From contig JAQBPO010000039.1 in assembly GCA_028287465.1 (NCBI GenBank), forward strand, positions 47,755 through 111,754: DNA of 64,000 nt. The letters run 5' to 3'. The notes beneath the pieces were generated by a model. It was not told the DNA's origin. It searched no databases and saw only the letters and a list, made by a program, of their open reading frames with translations. This document shows, in pieces, positions 8,302 to 16,859 of the stretch (position 1 is its first letter; each line of letters begins with the position of its first letter). Made by a program: the position numbers and the translations under genes. Source of the DNA: Fibrobacterota bacterium (GTDB lineage: Bacteria > Fibrobacterota > Fibrobacteria > UBA11236).

Positions 8302-9090
8302 TCAGGTTTTTTTGGCGTAGCCGAGGTATGAGATGCCGAGGCTGGGGGTGAAGCGGAACCTGAAATCTCCGGGGACACGGCGGGTGGCGAGCATTTTCCA
8401 GAAGGCGGATCCGATCACGGGGCGCATGCCGGTCATCTCCGCCGGGGCCATCCCGCTCCGGCGGCAATAGGTTTCCAATTCCTTCGGCTTGATGAAGAGG
8501 GGCAGGACGTGCATCCGTTCGGGGGTGTTGCGGACGAACCATTCCAGGCCTTTGATGACGATGAGCCAGGCCAGGGGGTTGCGGTTGAAGGTGTGGAAGA
8601 AGAAGAGGCCGCCGGGGCGCAGGACGCGGGCGGCTTCCGCTATGACTCGATCCGGAGCGGTCACGTGTTCGAGGAAGTCGAGGGCGGTGACGGAATCGAA
8701 GGTCCCGTCGCGGTAAGGGAGCCGGTAGGCGTCGGCGACGCGGTAGGCCGGGAGCTTCGAGCGGCTGCGCGCTATCCTGAGGCTGCCGCGGGACATGTCG
8801 ATTCCCGAGACCCTGTGCCCTTCCGCGGCCAGGGCATTGGCCAGGAAGCCGGCCCCGCAGCCGATGTCCAGGATGCGGCCGGGTCGGCCGTCCAGATGGG
8901 AACGGATGCGTTGGGCCACCCAGGGATTCTTGAGTTCGCCTTCGGCGCGCAGGAGCGCGACGGGATCGTCGTAGGCATCGTACCAGCGGTCGCCCAGGGA
9001 ATCGTAAAAGGCGTTGTTGACCGCGGCAAGATCCGCTGCGGCGGTCGCGGGAGCCGTCGCTAAGGCGTCGCGGGCAGGGCCGGTTTCCAT
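8302..9090 (-). CDS. UbiG-like SAM-dependent methyltransferase
   Basis: A 262-aa class I methyltransferase. NNAFYDSLGDRWYDAYDD matches the N-terminus of UbiG-type O-methyltransferases; the SAM-binding motif I is ILDIGCGAGFLANALA, followed by GIDMS (motif II), and ALDFLEHV and AARVLRPGG (motifs III-IV). The ATG at 9090 overlaps the membrane-protein gene by 31 nt; longer readings upstream are shadows. As last gene of the type III PKS operon it most likely methylates a phenolic hydroxyl of the polyketide product rather than ubiquinone. That substrate is inferred from context. Confidence 0.83.
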   Translation of the reverse strand: METGPARDALATAPATAAADLAAVNNAFYDSLGDRWYDAYDDPVALLRAEGELKNPWVAQRIRSHLDGRPGRILDIGCGAGFLANALAAEGHRVSGIDMSRGSLRIARSRSKLPAYRVADAYRLPYRDGTFDSVTALDFLEHVTAPDRVIAEAARVLRPGGLFFFHTFNRNPLAWLIVIKGLEWFVRNTPERMHVLPLFIKPKELETYCRRSGMAPAEMTGMRPVIGSAFWKMLATRRVPGDFRFRFTPSLGISYLGYAKKT

Positions 9091-9566
9091 GGTCCGTTCC
9101 AGTAGAGGAGTTGATAGCACAGGAAGGCTCCGACCAGGGCCGTCTGGCCCATCAGGAAAGTCCCGAAGAAAGCGTGGGCCGGGTCCGGAGCCTGGGCCGC
9201 TTCGGGTAGCGCGCCGATGACGGGAGCGAATCTCCAAGCCCCCGCGAGCCCCAACAGAAGGGGATGCATGACGAACAGGAACGCGTGCAACCACATTTCC
9301 CCGCCGGTGCAATGGCGCGCATGGACCCATTCATCCTTGGTGATGAAAACGCAGGAGAAGGCCGAGGCTGCCAGGTAGGCGATAAGGCCGCTCCGGGTGG
9401 CGGGCAGGGCCAGGGCCATCCAATAGCAGGCGAGGACGGTGAGGGTATCGAGCGGGTGGCCCAGGCGCTCCCAGATCGGGAGGCCGCGACGGCGGTGGAA
9501 CCAGGCCTCATCGGCGACCATGCCCAGGCCATGCAGCAGGAAGGGGAGAGGGGCCAGGAGCCACAT
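9060..9566 (-). CDS. Small integral membrane protein of the PKS operon
   Basis: A 168-aa protein with about four hydrophobic segments (WLLAPLPFLLHGLGMV; LTVLACYWMALALPA; WLHAFLFVMHPLLLGLAG; FLMGQTALVGAFLCYQLLYW). It has conserved-looking polar residues between them (DEWVHARHCTGGEMWLH, HRRRGLP), which could bind metal or lipid. I do not recognise the family with certainty. It sits 9 nt after the type III PKS gene and overlaps the methyltransferase, so it probably modifies or moves the lipid-like product. Confidence 0.72.
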   Translation of the reverse strand: MWLLAPLPFLLHGLGMVADEAWFHRRRGLPIWERLGHPLDTLTVLACYWMALALPATRSGLIAYLAASAFSCVFITKDEWVHARHCTGGEMWLHAFLFVMHPLLLGLAGAWRFAPVIGALPEAAQAPDPAHAFFGTFLMGQTALVGAFLCYQLLYWNGPWKPALPATP

Positions 9567-9575
9567 GGGGAGCGA

Positions 9576-10748
9576 TCAGGCCTTGCGCAGCATGGCGCCG
9601 TATACGGTGAGGCCGGGACCGAAGGCCAAGCTGGTGATCAGGGCGCCGGAGGGTACGGCATCATCCTTCAGCATGGAAGCCCAGACATGCGGCAGGGTGG
9701 CCGACGACATGTTGCCGTAGGCCTTGAGGACCGCGCGGCTCGCCGCCACCTGGCCCGGGTCCAGCTCCAGGAGTTCCACGACCTTGTCGATGATGCGCGG
9801 GCCGCCGGGATGCACGGCGAACAATCCCTTGCCCAAGGCTTCCGCCGGATCCGTGCCGGTGCGCTCGAAAAGGCGCCGCAGGAAATCCTTCAGGGCGCCG
9901 GCGATCGACTCGGGCACATCGCGGGCCAAGAGCATCTTCATGCCGTTGTCGCCCAGGTTCCATCCCATGGCGCCCAGGGACCCGGCGATGATCTCCTCAT
10001 GGACGCCAAGGAACCGCAGGCCCTCGCCGCCGTCGTCGGCGCGCATGCTGTAGCGGATATGGCCGTCGGAAAAGAGGCTTTGCACGACCAACTGTTCTGG
10101 ACCATGCTGGCTGGGATCCAGATGCAGGGTGCACAATTCCGAATGCACGATATCCACGCGGCCGGCATCCCCGCCGGAACGGTCCGCGGCCGGGCGGACG
10201 CGCGGGGAGGCCACGAAGGCCGAGCCCATCCGGATGGCGGGCATGGCCGCATAGCATCCCATATGGTAGGCATGCATGACGCCGACGCGGGCCTGCCAAC
10301 CGCGGTGCGATACCAGCTTCTGGGCCGCGCTGGGCGCCACGTACCCGGTGCAGGTCACGTGGATGAGCTCGCGCGGGGGCTCCTCCGCGGCCGGATAGAA
10401 ATCCTCCAGGGCCTTTTCGGTGACCTCGGCGAAGAATTCCATGCGCGCGGCCATGCCGGCCCCGCGGGGATCCTTGTCCAGGTTGAAGATGCGCATCCGC
10501 TCCCAATCCTGGTGGAGGAAATCCTCCAGATCATGGCCACGGCTGGCGAGACTTTCCGGTCCGCATCCGAAGCGCCGGACATGCCGGTCCATGGAATGGC
10601 CGAAGGCCTCGGCGTCGAACCCCTCCCCCCGCAAGGTTGCTTCCGATTTGGCATGGGCCGCGGAAAGCCATCGCACCGAGTCCGCATGGTCCACCGAATA
10701 CCGGGGGCGCAAGATGCGGAAATCCCCGATCAGGCAATTTTCGTCCAT
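9576..10748 (-). CDS. Type III polyketide synthase (chalcone/alkylresorcinol synthase-like)
   Basis: A 390-aa thiolase-fold enzyme. The catalytic triad is visible: Cys133 in HVTCTGYVAPS, His313 in AVHPGGPRIIDKV and Asn346 in AYGNMSSATLPHVW; GPGLTVYGAML near the C-terminus is the family's closing signature. Such enzymes condense malonyl-CoA onto an acyl starter to give resorcinols, pyrones or phloroglucinols. With the downstream membrane protein and O-methyltransferase, a methylated alkylresorcinol or alkylquinone-type lipid is a reasonable product, but this is inference. The start is preceded by AGGCGG. Confidence 0.9.
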   Translation of the reverse strand: MDENCLIGDFRILRPRYSVDHADSVRWLSAAHAKSEATLRGEGFDAEAFGHSMDRHVRRFGCGPESLASRGHDLEDFLHQDWERMRIFNLDKDPRGAGMAARMEFFAEVTEKALEDFYPAAEEPPRELIHVTCTGYVAPSAAQKLVSHRGWQARVGVMHAYHMGCYAAMPAIRMGSAFVASPRVRPAADRSGGDAGRVDIVHSELCTLHLDPSQHGPEQLVVQSLFSDGHIRYSMRADDGGEGLRFLGVHEEIIAGSLGAMGWNLGDNGMKMLLARDVPESIAGALKDFLRRLFERTGTDPAEALGKGLFAVHPGGPRIIDKVVELLELDPGQVAASRAVLKAYGNMSSATLPHVWASMLKDDAVPSGALITSLAFGPGLTVYGAMLRKA

Positions 10749-10785
10749 GGTTTACCGCCTGGAAAAACCAGAAGATAAATGAAAA

Positions 10786-10798
10786 GCCCCGGAGGGGC
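10786..10798 (-). terminator. Rho-independent terminator-like hairpin (minus strand)
   Basis: On the minus strand GCCCC-TCC-GGGGC is followed by TTTTCATTT. It is placed to end transcripts of the secreted-protein gene at 10867-11841, just before the PKS gene starts. Confidence 0.5.
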
Positions 10799-10834
10799 CA
10801 GCATATTAAAGGATTTGGGAGGCGGGCGCAGGAA

Positions 10835-10852
10835 GGGTCGCGTTTGCGACCC
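10835..10852 (-). terminator. Hairpin after the secreted-protein gene
   Basis: GGGTCGC and GCGACCC form a perfect 7-bp stem with a 4-nt loop, 15 nt after the stop codon of the gene at 10867-11841. No T run follows directly, so it may help the hairpin at 10786 or protect the 3' end. Confidence 0.4.
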
Positions 10853-10866
10853 GATAGGCCGTTCGG

Positions 10867-11841
10867 TTATCTAGTGAAGAAGAATTTACCCAGGATCCGG
10901 TTGCCCGATTGGACGAAGTAAACCCCGGTGGGAGCATCCGCTCCTCCCGCGGTCTTCCCGTTCCACTGGTACATGTAACCGGTGGGATGCAGGGTGGCGA
11001 TCTTGCTTCCCATCATCCCGTAAAGGCTGAGCGGCTCGCCCGAGGAGAACTTTGTGTCTCCGGGCCGGATTAGGACCAGGTTGCCCGTTTGGTTGGCCTG
11101 GAAGCCGTTCCTTCCGATCCTGGCCTTCGATTCCCGGGCTCCCGAGATGGGTGTCGCGATGGAATCGTAGGTAAGCTTGATGAGTTGGACGGTGAACTCC
11201 ACCTTTTGGGTATCGCTGTTAGCGAAGTCCTTCCAGGTATTCAGGAGCACCGCGGCCAAGGCCGCGGAATCCGGGTGGCTGGTCAACTCGGGATAGAAGT
11301 GGGTGAAGGAGCCTTTCGACGCGCCGGTGCTGCTGTAAATCGTACGCTTCATGGTGGCGTTGCCGTACCAGAGATTCAACTTGGACTGGTTCTTGAATTT
11401 GCCGATCGCATCGTACAGGGCCACCGTATCGCCGTTTACCTTGGAGGCGAAACCGAACCAGTATTCATCCCAGCCCGGCTTCTTGAAGGTGAAGGAGCCG
11501 TCGTTGATCTTGACCGAGTAGCCCATGGAGTTCTCGACGGAGAATTTCTTCTCGGCCTTCTTGCGCAGGGCGAAATCGACTTCGCGCTTCACCCAGGTGT
11601 CGCAGGAACCCTTCCCGTCCCAATCCGTGATCATCCGATACTCGGTGGAATCATGGAGCAGGGTCGCCAGGTTCATGCCTTTGTCGAGCTTGGTGCCGGA
11701 TCCCTGCACTTGCAGGGTAGCGGCGGAATTGCCCAATAGGATGTACTGATAGGCGTCTTGCAGATGGTAGGCCTGCTCGCAAACCTTGGCGCCCGCCCAG
11801 GCTGCCAGTATGAGACCGGTGAGGACTGTTAGTTTTTTCAT
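10867..11841 (-). CDS. Secreted protein with type IX-like C-terminal sorting domain
   Basis: A 324-aa protein with a signal peptide (MKKLTVLTGLILAAWAGAK). The middle (residues 25-225) is not a domain I know; it has two Cys and many aromatic residues. The last 80 residues (GNLVLIRPGDTKFSSGE ... LSLYGMMGSKIATL ... APTGVYFVQSGNRILGKFF) follow the beta-sandwich pattern of the C-terminal domains that direct export and surface attachment in FCB bacteria, ending in a basic residue after FFF. Function unknown; likely exposed on the surface or released. It has its own promoter and terminator hairpins. Confidence 0.72.
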   Translation of the reverse strand: MKKLTVLTGLILAAWAGAKVCEQAYHLQDAYQYILLGNSAATLQVQGSGTKLDKGMNLATLLHDSTEYRMITDWDGKGSCDTWVKREVDFALRKKAEKKFSVENSMGYSVKINDGSFTFKKPGWDEYWFGFASKVNGDTVALYDAIGKFKNQSKLNLWYGNATMKRTIYSSTGASKGSFTHFYPELTSHPDSAALAAVLLNTWKDFANSDTQKVEFTVQLIKLTYDSIATPISGARESKARIGRNGFQANQTGNLVLIRPGDTKFSSGEPLSLYGMMGSKIATLHPTGYMYQWNGKTAGGADAPTGVYFVQSGNRILGKFFFTR

Positions 11842-11855
11842 GATGGGTATCCATT

Positions 11856-11884
11856 AATGTAGGCGAAACGACCGTAAATGCAAA
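11856..11884 (-). promoter_or_regulatory. Promoter of the secreted-protein gene
   Basis: On the minus strand TTTGCA (11884-11879) and TACATT (11861-11856) are 17 nt apart, about 15 nt before the start codon at 11841. The spacing is ideal; the -35 box deviates at two positions. Confidence 0.45.
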
Positions 11885-12062
11885 CCCATTTCCTTTATTT
11901 CTAGCTTTTCCCCATGCCTAAACCAGGGAGTCCCCGTCCCGCGATATCCCTGAAAATCGCCGGATTTCCCCACCCGGAAAACCCCATCCGGGTCCCTCTG
12001 GAAGCGGATTTTGGACCCTTTTCGACCCTGCCCCCGGATTCCCAATTTGACCGGGCGCCCGC

Positions 12063-13295
12063 ATGACCTCCTCCCTGCGCAAACCCTGCCGCGTCCTCTA
12101 CATCTCGTCCACCTACAGCCGCGACGAAAAGGACAACCAGAACCCGTGGATGATCGACACCATCCGCCACCTCAAGGCCAAGGGCTACGACATCGAGGTG
12201 CTGGCCCCCTCCTTCAAGGGACTTCGCACCCATACGGTGGGCGGGGTGTTGGTCCACCGCTTCCGCTATTTCTTCGCGTCGCGGGAGACCCTGACCCATG
12301 ACCAGGGCGCGCCCAACAAGATCCGCGGCAGCATGCTGGTCAAGCTGCTGTTCTTCCCTTACCTGTTTTTCGGCATGCTGGCGGCCATGCGCGTCGCGCG
12401 CCGCGGCGAGTACGACTTCATCCATTGCCATTGGCCCTTTCCGCACGGCATGATGGGCTGGGCCGCTTGCCTGGCCGCGCGCAACCGGCCCAAGCTCATC
12501 CTGCATTTCCACGGCGCCTGCCTGCTTCTGGCCGCCAAGTTCAAGCCCATCGCCCCGTTCCTGCGGTTCTGCCTCCGCCGCGCCCATGGGGTGGTCTCCA
12601 ATTCCAGCTTCACCGCCGGCCTGGTTTCCTCCCTGATGCCCGTGGAACAGCGCGTGATCGCCTTCGGTTCCCCGCTCGCCGGCGACCCCTTGCCTCCGGC
12701 CGTCAACAAGACCAAGGTCATCCTCACCGTGGGCCGCGTGGTGGAACGCAAGGGCATCGCCTATCTCCTGCGCGCCCTTCCCATCATCGCCAAGTCCATG
12801 GACGCCAAGGTCGCCATCGTGGGCAAGGGCGATCCCAAGGTTGAAGCGGACCTGCGCGCCATAGCCGATGAGCTGGCCCTGGGCGACAGGGTGGTTTTCG
12901 CGGGCAAGGTTCCGGAGGCCGAATTGATCGGCTGGTACCAATCGTGCGACGTCTTCTGCCTTCCCGCCATCGTGGACTCGCAGGGAGAGACCGAGGGTTT
13001 GGGCGTGGTGCTGTTGGAAGCGCTCAATTACGCGCGCCCGGTGGTGGCTTCGGACGTGGGCGGAATCCCCGACATCATCAAGGACGGCCGTACGGGCCTG
13101 CTATGCCCGGAAAAGGATCCCGAGGCGCTGGCCGGGACCCTCCTGCGATTGCTTGCCGATCCGGGTTTGGGCGAGCGTTTGGGCCGCCAAGGCCATGAGT
13201 TCGTACGCAAGGAGTTCTCGTGGGAGAACATCGTGGGATTGTGGGAGGATTTCTACGCGAAGGCGGCCCTGGCCGGTTCCGTAACGCGCCCGTAA
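12063..13295 (+). CDS. GT4-family glycosyltransferase
   Basis: A 410-aa GT-B glycosyltransferase. The N-terminal half has the acceptor-side pattern (VLYISSTYSRDEKDNQNPWM, YDFIHCHWPFPHGMMG, LILHFHGA). The C-terminal half has the Glycos_transf_1 signatures ILTVGRVVERKGIAYLLRAL, the donor-site SQGETEGLGVVLLEAL (Glu-x7-Glu type) and PVVASDVGGIPDII. It would transfer a sugar from a nucleotide-sugar onto a growing surface glycan. It stands alone between unrelated genes and lacks an obvious Shine-Dalgarno. Flippase (18263) and WcaJ-like (24256) genes in the same region suggest a dispersed polysaccharide pathway. Confidence 0.87.
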   Translation: MTSSLRKPCRVLYISSTYSRDEKDNQNPWMIDTIRHLKAKGYDIEVLAPSFKGLRTHTVGGVLVHRFRYFFASRETLTHDQGAPNKIRGSMLVKLLFFPYLFFGMLAAMRVARRGEYDFIHCHWPFPHGMMGWAACLAARNRPKLILHFHGACLLLAAKFKPIAPFLRFCLRRAHGVVSNSSFTAGLVSSLMPVEQRVIAFGSPLAGDPLPPAVNKTKVILTVGRVVERKGIAYLLRALPIIAKSMDAKVAIVGKGDPKVEADLRAIADELALGDRVVFAGKVPEAELIGWYQSCDVFCLPAIVDSQGETEGLGVVLLEALNYARPVVASDVGGIPDIIKDGRTGLLCPEKDPEALAGTLLRLLADPGLGERLGRQGHEFVRKEFSWENIVGLWEDFYAKAALAGSVTRP

Positions 13296-13308
13296 CCCCC
13301 GTCCCGGG

Positions 13309-13881
13309 CTATTTCAACGGATGCAACCCGTTGGCCGAACGGATCCCGCGGGCCTTGGCCCATGCCCCCTTATCGGATTTGAAAAAGCGCGTCAACGCCG
13401 AGGCGGTGCAGTCCAAGGCTTCCGCCGCCGGCGCGAGCTGGCCATGGTGCCAGGCCAGCCGATGCAAAGCCATGAGCAGGAAGCGCGGATAATCCGCATG
13501 GCCGGGATTGGCTCCTGCCCGGAACGCAGGCTGGGGGACTTCGGCCGCGCATAGGGCGGGATCCCGATCCAGGAAGGACGCCGACAGGGCCAGGGACATC
13601 CGCAGGCGGCCCAGGGCCGAATGAAGGTTGCGCAAGGAGGCGCGGGAATCGACCGATTCGGCGGTGAGGCCCGATTCAGGATGCGAGACGCGGACGCCGC
13701 TGTAGACCCGGTTGCGCTTTTGGCCGCCGGGGCCGGAGCCCTGGAAGCGCGCCTGGCGGCATTGCCGGAGCAGGTCGTCCGGTTCCAAGGCCAACCAGCG
13801 ATAGGCCGCGAGCGAGGGAATCGCGTGGTCCGCGTCCCCTTCGGTATCGGACCGTGAATCGATGTCGTCGGATGCGCCCAT
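13309..13881 (-). CDS. Release-factor-like protein with GGQ domain only
   Basis: A 190-aa protein with the peptidyl-tRNA hydrolysis domain of class I release factors: FQGSGPGGQKRNRVYSGVRV contains the GGQ motif, followed by SGLTAESVDSRASLRNLHSA. The stop-codon recognition domains are absent, so it resembles ribosome-rescue or uncharacterised release-factor-like proteins. Residues 125-185 form a helical C-terminal extension (MALHRLAWHHGQLAPAAEAL) not found in ArfB. Likely role: freeing peptides from stalled ribosomes, unproven. A TATATT box 10 nt before the ATG suggests a leaderless mRNA. It converges with the glycosyltransferase, 13 nt apart. Confidence 0.8.
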   Translation of the reverse strand: MGASDDIDSRSDTEGDADHAIPSLAAYRWLALEPDDLLRQCRQARFQGSGPGGQKRNRVYSGVRVSHPESGLTAESVDSRASLRNLHSALGRLRMSLALSASFLDRDPALCAAEVPQPAFRAGANPGHADYPRFLLMALHRLAWHHGQLAPAAEALDCTASALTRFFKSDKGAWAKARGIRSANGLHPLK

Positions 13882-13891
13882 GCCCGGCGGG

Positions 13892-13897
13892 AATATA
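13892..13897 (-). promoter_or_regulatory. -10 box close to the start of the release-factor-like gene
   Basis: TATATT on the minus strand ends 10 nt before the ATG at 13881 (context GCTATATTCCC). No Shine-Dalgarno lies between. One of several such sites in the window. Confidence 0.4.
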
Positions 13898-13951
13898 GCA
13901 ATGCCCTGGACGGGGCCGTTCCGGCCGGGACGGAACGGCGCGGGCCGCGCC

Positions 13952-16795
13952 TCAGACCGCCGAGGCCTGGGCGGCTTCGGTTTCCGTGCCGTCGATGACT
14001 TCGCGCAGTTTGCGGATCAGGATGCCGGGACTGAAGGGCTTGCCCAGGAACGCGGCGCTGTTCTGGAAGACGCCGTGGCGCAGGATGGCATCGTCCGTAT
14101 ACCCGGACATGTATAGGACCTTGAGGCCGGGACGCTGGACCAACAGCCGCTCGGAAAGCTCCCGTCCGCTCATGCCCGACATCACCACATCGGTGAGGAG
14201 CAGGTCGATGGACCCGGGATGCCGTTCCACCACTTCCAGGGCCGCGGGACCGGATCCGGCCTCCAGCACGTTATACCCGTGCGACAGGAGCACCTGGCTG
14301 ATGAGCCTGCGGACCATGTCCTCGTCTTCCACCAGCAGGATGGTTTCCTTACCGGCCTTGACCGGGGCCTTGCCCGATGGCTTGGCGGAATCCTCTTCCT
14401 CCTTGCCGTCCTTGGCCTGGACCGCCACGGGCAGGTAGACGTCGAAGCGGGTTCCCGCCCCGGGTCCGCTGGTAACGGAAATGTTACCCCCCACGGTCTT
14501 CAGGATCCCGTACACGGTGGACAGCCCCAGTCCGGTCCCCTGCCCCGGGGGCTTGGTCGTGAAGAAGGGTTCGAACAAGTGCGCCTTGACGTCCTCGCTC
14601 ATGCCGATGCCGGTATCGGAAACCGTGAGCCGCACGTACCGGCCCGGTTCGATGGCGAAGAAAGCGCCGGAGTCGCCCTTTTCCAGCCGGACATGGGCGG
14701 TTTCGATTGAGAGCCGGCCTCCGGTCGGCATGGCATCGCGGGCGTTGAGGGCCAGATTGAGGATGACCTGCTCCATCTGGCCGGGATCGGTGTTGATCTT
14801 CGGCAGGGTGGGCTCCGCGACCGTGACGAGTTGGATGTCCTCTCCGATCAGACGGCCCAGCATCTGCCGGATTTCCCCCACCACCACGTTCAGATCGAGC
14901 AGCCTGCTGGCGAGCACCTGCCGGCGGCTGAAGGTGAGAAGCTGGCGCGTGAGCGAGGCCGCCCGTTCGCCGGCCCGGCGGATTTCCCCGACCGTCGATT
15001 GCAAGGGGTCGTTCTCGCGAAGGGATTTGGTCAGCAGTTCGCTGTAGCCGTTGATGGCGGTCAGCAGGTTGTTGAAGTCGTGGGCCACCCCGCCGGCCAG
15101 GCGCCCCACCGCTTCCATCTTCTGGGATTGCCGCAACTGCTCTTCGCTGCGGTGCAAAGCCTCTTCGGCCAGCTTCCGTTCGGTGAAATCGTAGGCGGAG
15201 GCGATCAGCAGGTTCACGCGGCCTTCACCGTCACGGACGGCGGCGGTATTGGCCACCAGCCAGCGTTCGCCGTCGCCGATCCTGGGCTTCAGGCGCAGGA
15301 CGCGCCCGGAGGCCGATCCCGGATCGGAGGCGTTCGCGGATTGCAAGGAGGGCCAGACCACCGGAACGCCCGCTTCGTCGCAGGCGGAAAGCCCGCCCGC
15401 GAGATCCTCCAGGGAGATGTCGAGCAGGGCCTGGGCGGAGGCCAGGCCGAGCAACCGCGCGGCGGCATCGTTCGCGTACACCACGCGCCCGCCGGAATCG
15501 GCGACCACGACCGAGTCCGAAATCGCGCGCAGGATCGCTTCCAATTGCTCCTTGGAGCGGCGCAGGGATTCCTCGAAGCGTTTGGACTCGGTGATGTCCC
15601 GGCAGACCGCGAGCAGACGCTCCGGCTCCCAGGAGGGATTGAGGATGGGGGTGATGATCACGTCCCACCATTTGGGCTTCCCCGTTACGCTCGGGCAATA
15701 GCCCTGGAATTTGCCGACCCCCGTGCGCGCCGCGGCGCGCATGGCGTTCTCGGCCTTGCCCCGATCCTCGCCGCGCCAGAAGTCCAGCCAGGAGCGGCTG
15801 ATGAACACTTCCGGGTCCTCGATTTCCATGAGCTTTCGCCCGCTGTAGCTGATGGAAAGCAGGTTCCCCTCCGAGTTCAGCACCATGATGCTGTCCCGGC
15901 TGCTTTCGATGATGCGCCGGCTGAAAGCCTCGCTCTTGGAGAGTTCCTCTTCCGCCCGCTTCCGTTCCGTGATGTCCACCCCGAAGCCGATGGCGCCGCC
16001 GTCGACGGGATTGGGCATGAACCAGATTTCCAGCACGCGCTTGCGATCGGCCTGCCCGAATTCGTATTCGAAATGGACGGATTCGCCTTTGAGGACCTTC
16101 TCCATGAGGGACCGGCTGTTGGGCCACCCTTCGAGGATGCTCTCCCCCACCGTCTCGTTTTCATCCTGGCCCATGCCGCGCAAGGCGGCCCCGCGGTATT
16201 CCCTGATGATGCCGTTTGCGTCCAGGCGGCAGGCCATCACGGGAAGGTTGTCCAGGAGCATGTCGAGCAATCTGCGTTTGGCATTGAGGATTTCGACCGG
16301 GGCCGAATCCGCGGCCGCGGATTCCCCGATCACGGCTTCGTGGGGCGCGGGCATGGAAAGCTCGGCGGTTATCCTTCCGATGCGATCCCGGCGGGGCGCC
16401 TCCCTGATCTCCCGGAGGTTCAGGACGAGCCAGGACTTGCCGTCCAGGCACCGGTTAGGCTTGACATGCGCTTCCAATCTCGCCGCCGGCCTGAAAAGGG
16501 GGGAAGGGTCGGGCGCGATGGAGGGATCATCGATGCGGCGGGCGGCGCGGAATTCCACATGGAAGGATTCCCCTTCCGAGACGAGCGCGGAAAGGAAGGT
16601 CGCCTTCACCTTGTTGCGATCGTCCACATGGACGTGTTCGATGAAATCGCCCGGTTCCGCGCTGGCAAGGCCCAAGAGGCGGATTCCGGCGGAATTGAGA
16701 TAGAGGGAATAACCGTCGTTATCCAGGAGGGCAAAACCATCGGCACTGCATTCCAGCAGAGCCTCCGGTGTTGGAAGAACACGCTCGGAAACCAT
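13952..16795 (-). CDS. PAS-rich hybrid sensor histidine kinase
   Basis: A 947-aa cytoplasmic hybrid kinase without membrane segments. Four PAS-type sensor domains follow one another (starts near [38 protein letters not shown] and [13 protein letters not shown]). Then come the H-box ([19 protein letters not shown]), an ATPase domain with DTGIGM and [13 protein letters not shown], and a C-terminal receiver ([24 protein letters not shown] with the phospho-Asp, VLYMSGY). The architecture matches the large family of PAS hybrid kinases with a terminal receiver. I chose ATG at 16795; an in-frame TTG at 16831 is possible and would put a 9-bp inverted repeat inside the coding region. No partner regulator is adjacent. 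Confidence 0.88.
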   Translation of the reverse strand: MVSERVLPTPEALLECSADGFALLDNDGYSLYLNSAGIRLLGLASAEPGDFIEHVHVDDRNKVKATFLSALVSEGESFHVEFRAARRIDDPSIAPDPSPLFRPAARLEAHVKPNRCLDGKSWLVLNLREIREAPRRDRIGRITAELSMPAPHEAVIGESAAADSAPVEILNAKRRLLDMLLDNLPVMACRLDANGIIREYRGAALRGMGQDENETVGESILEGWPNSRSLMEKVLKGESVHFEYEFGQADRKRVLEIWFMPNPVDGGAIGFGVDITERKRAEEELSKSEAFSRRIIESSRDSIMVLNSEGNLLSISYSGRKLMEIEDPEVFISRSWLDFWRGEDRGKAENAMRAAARTGVGKFQGYCPSVTGKPKWWDVIITPILNPSWEPERLLAVCRDITESKRFEESLRRSKEQLEAILRAISDSVVVADSGGRVVYANDAAARLLGLASAQALLDISLEDLAGGLSACDEAGVPVVWPSLQSANASDPGSASGRVLRLKPRIGDGERWLVANTAAVRDGEGRVNLLIASAYDFTERKLAEEALHRSEEQLRQSQKMEAVGRLAGGVAHDFNNLLTAINGYSELLTKSLRENDPLQSTVGEIRRAGERAASLTRQLLTFSRRQVLASRLLDLNVVVGEIRQMLGRLIGEDIQLVTVAEPTLPKINTDPGQMEQVILNLALNARDAMPTGGRLSIETAHVRLEKGDSGAFFAIEPGRYVRLTVSDTGIGMSEDVKAHLFEPFFTTKPPGQGTGLGLSTVYGILKTVGGNISVTSGPGAGTRFDVYLPVAVQAKDGKEEEDSAKPSGKAPVKAGKETILLVEDEDMVRRLISQVLLSHGYNVLEAGSGPAALEVVERHPGSIDLLLTDVVMSGMSGRELSERLLVQRPGLKVLYMSGYTDDAILRHGVFQNSAAFLGKPFSPGILIRKLREVIDGTETEAAQASAV

Positions 16796-16796
16796 T

Positions 16797-16821
16797 CGCA
16801 GGAAACAATTTATTTCCTGCG
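16797..16821 (-). promoter_or_regulatory. Inverted repeat abutting the sensor-kinase start codon
   Basis: CGCAGGAAA and TTTCCTGCG form a perfect 9-bp stem around a 7-nt loop, ending one base before the ATG at 16795. The only Shine-Dalgarno-like AGGAAA is inside the stem. It could be an operator, an RNA hairpin that limits translation, or a weak terminator after the cytochrome gene. Confidence 0.45.
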
Positions 16822-16859
16822 GAAAGGGCAAGGTTTATTTTGCCGGGCGGCGGGTGCGC

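Noticed and set aside
7811..8542. Minus-strand open frame across the foldback region
   Set aside because: Low-complexity translation that includes both arms of the inverted repeat and runs into the methyltransferase gene.
9264..10778. A 504-codon plus-strand open frame opposite the polyketide synthase
   Set aside because: Gly/His/Gln-rich antisense shadow without motifs; the minus-strand frame has the full catalytic triad.
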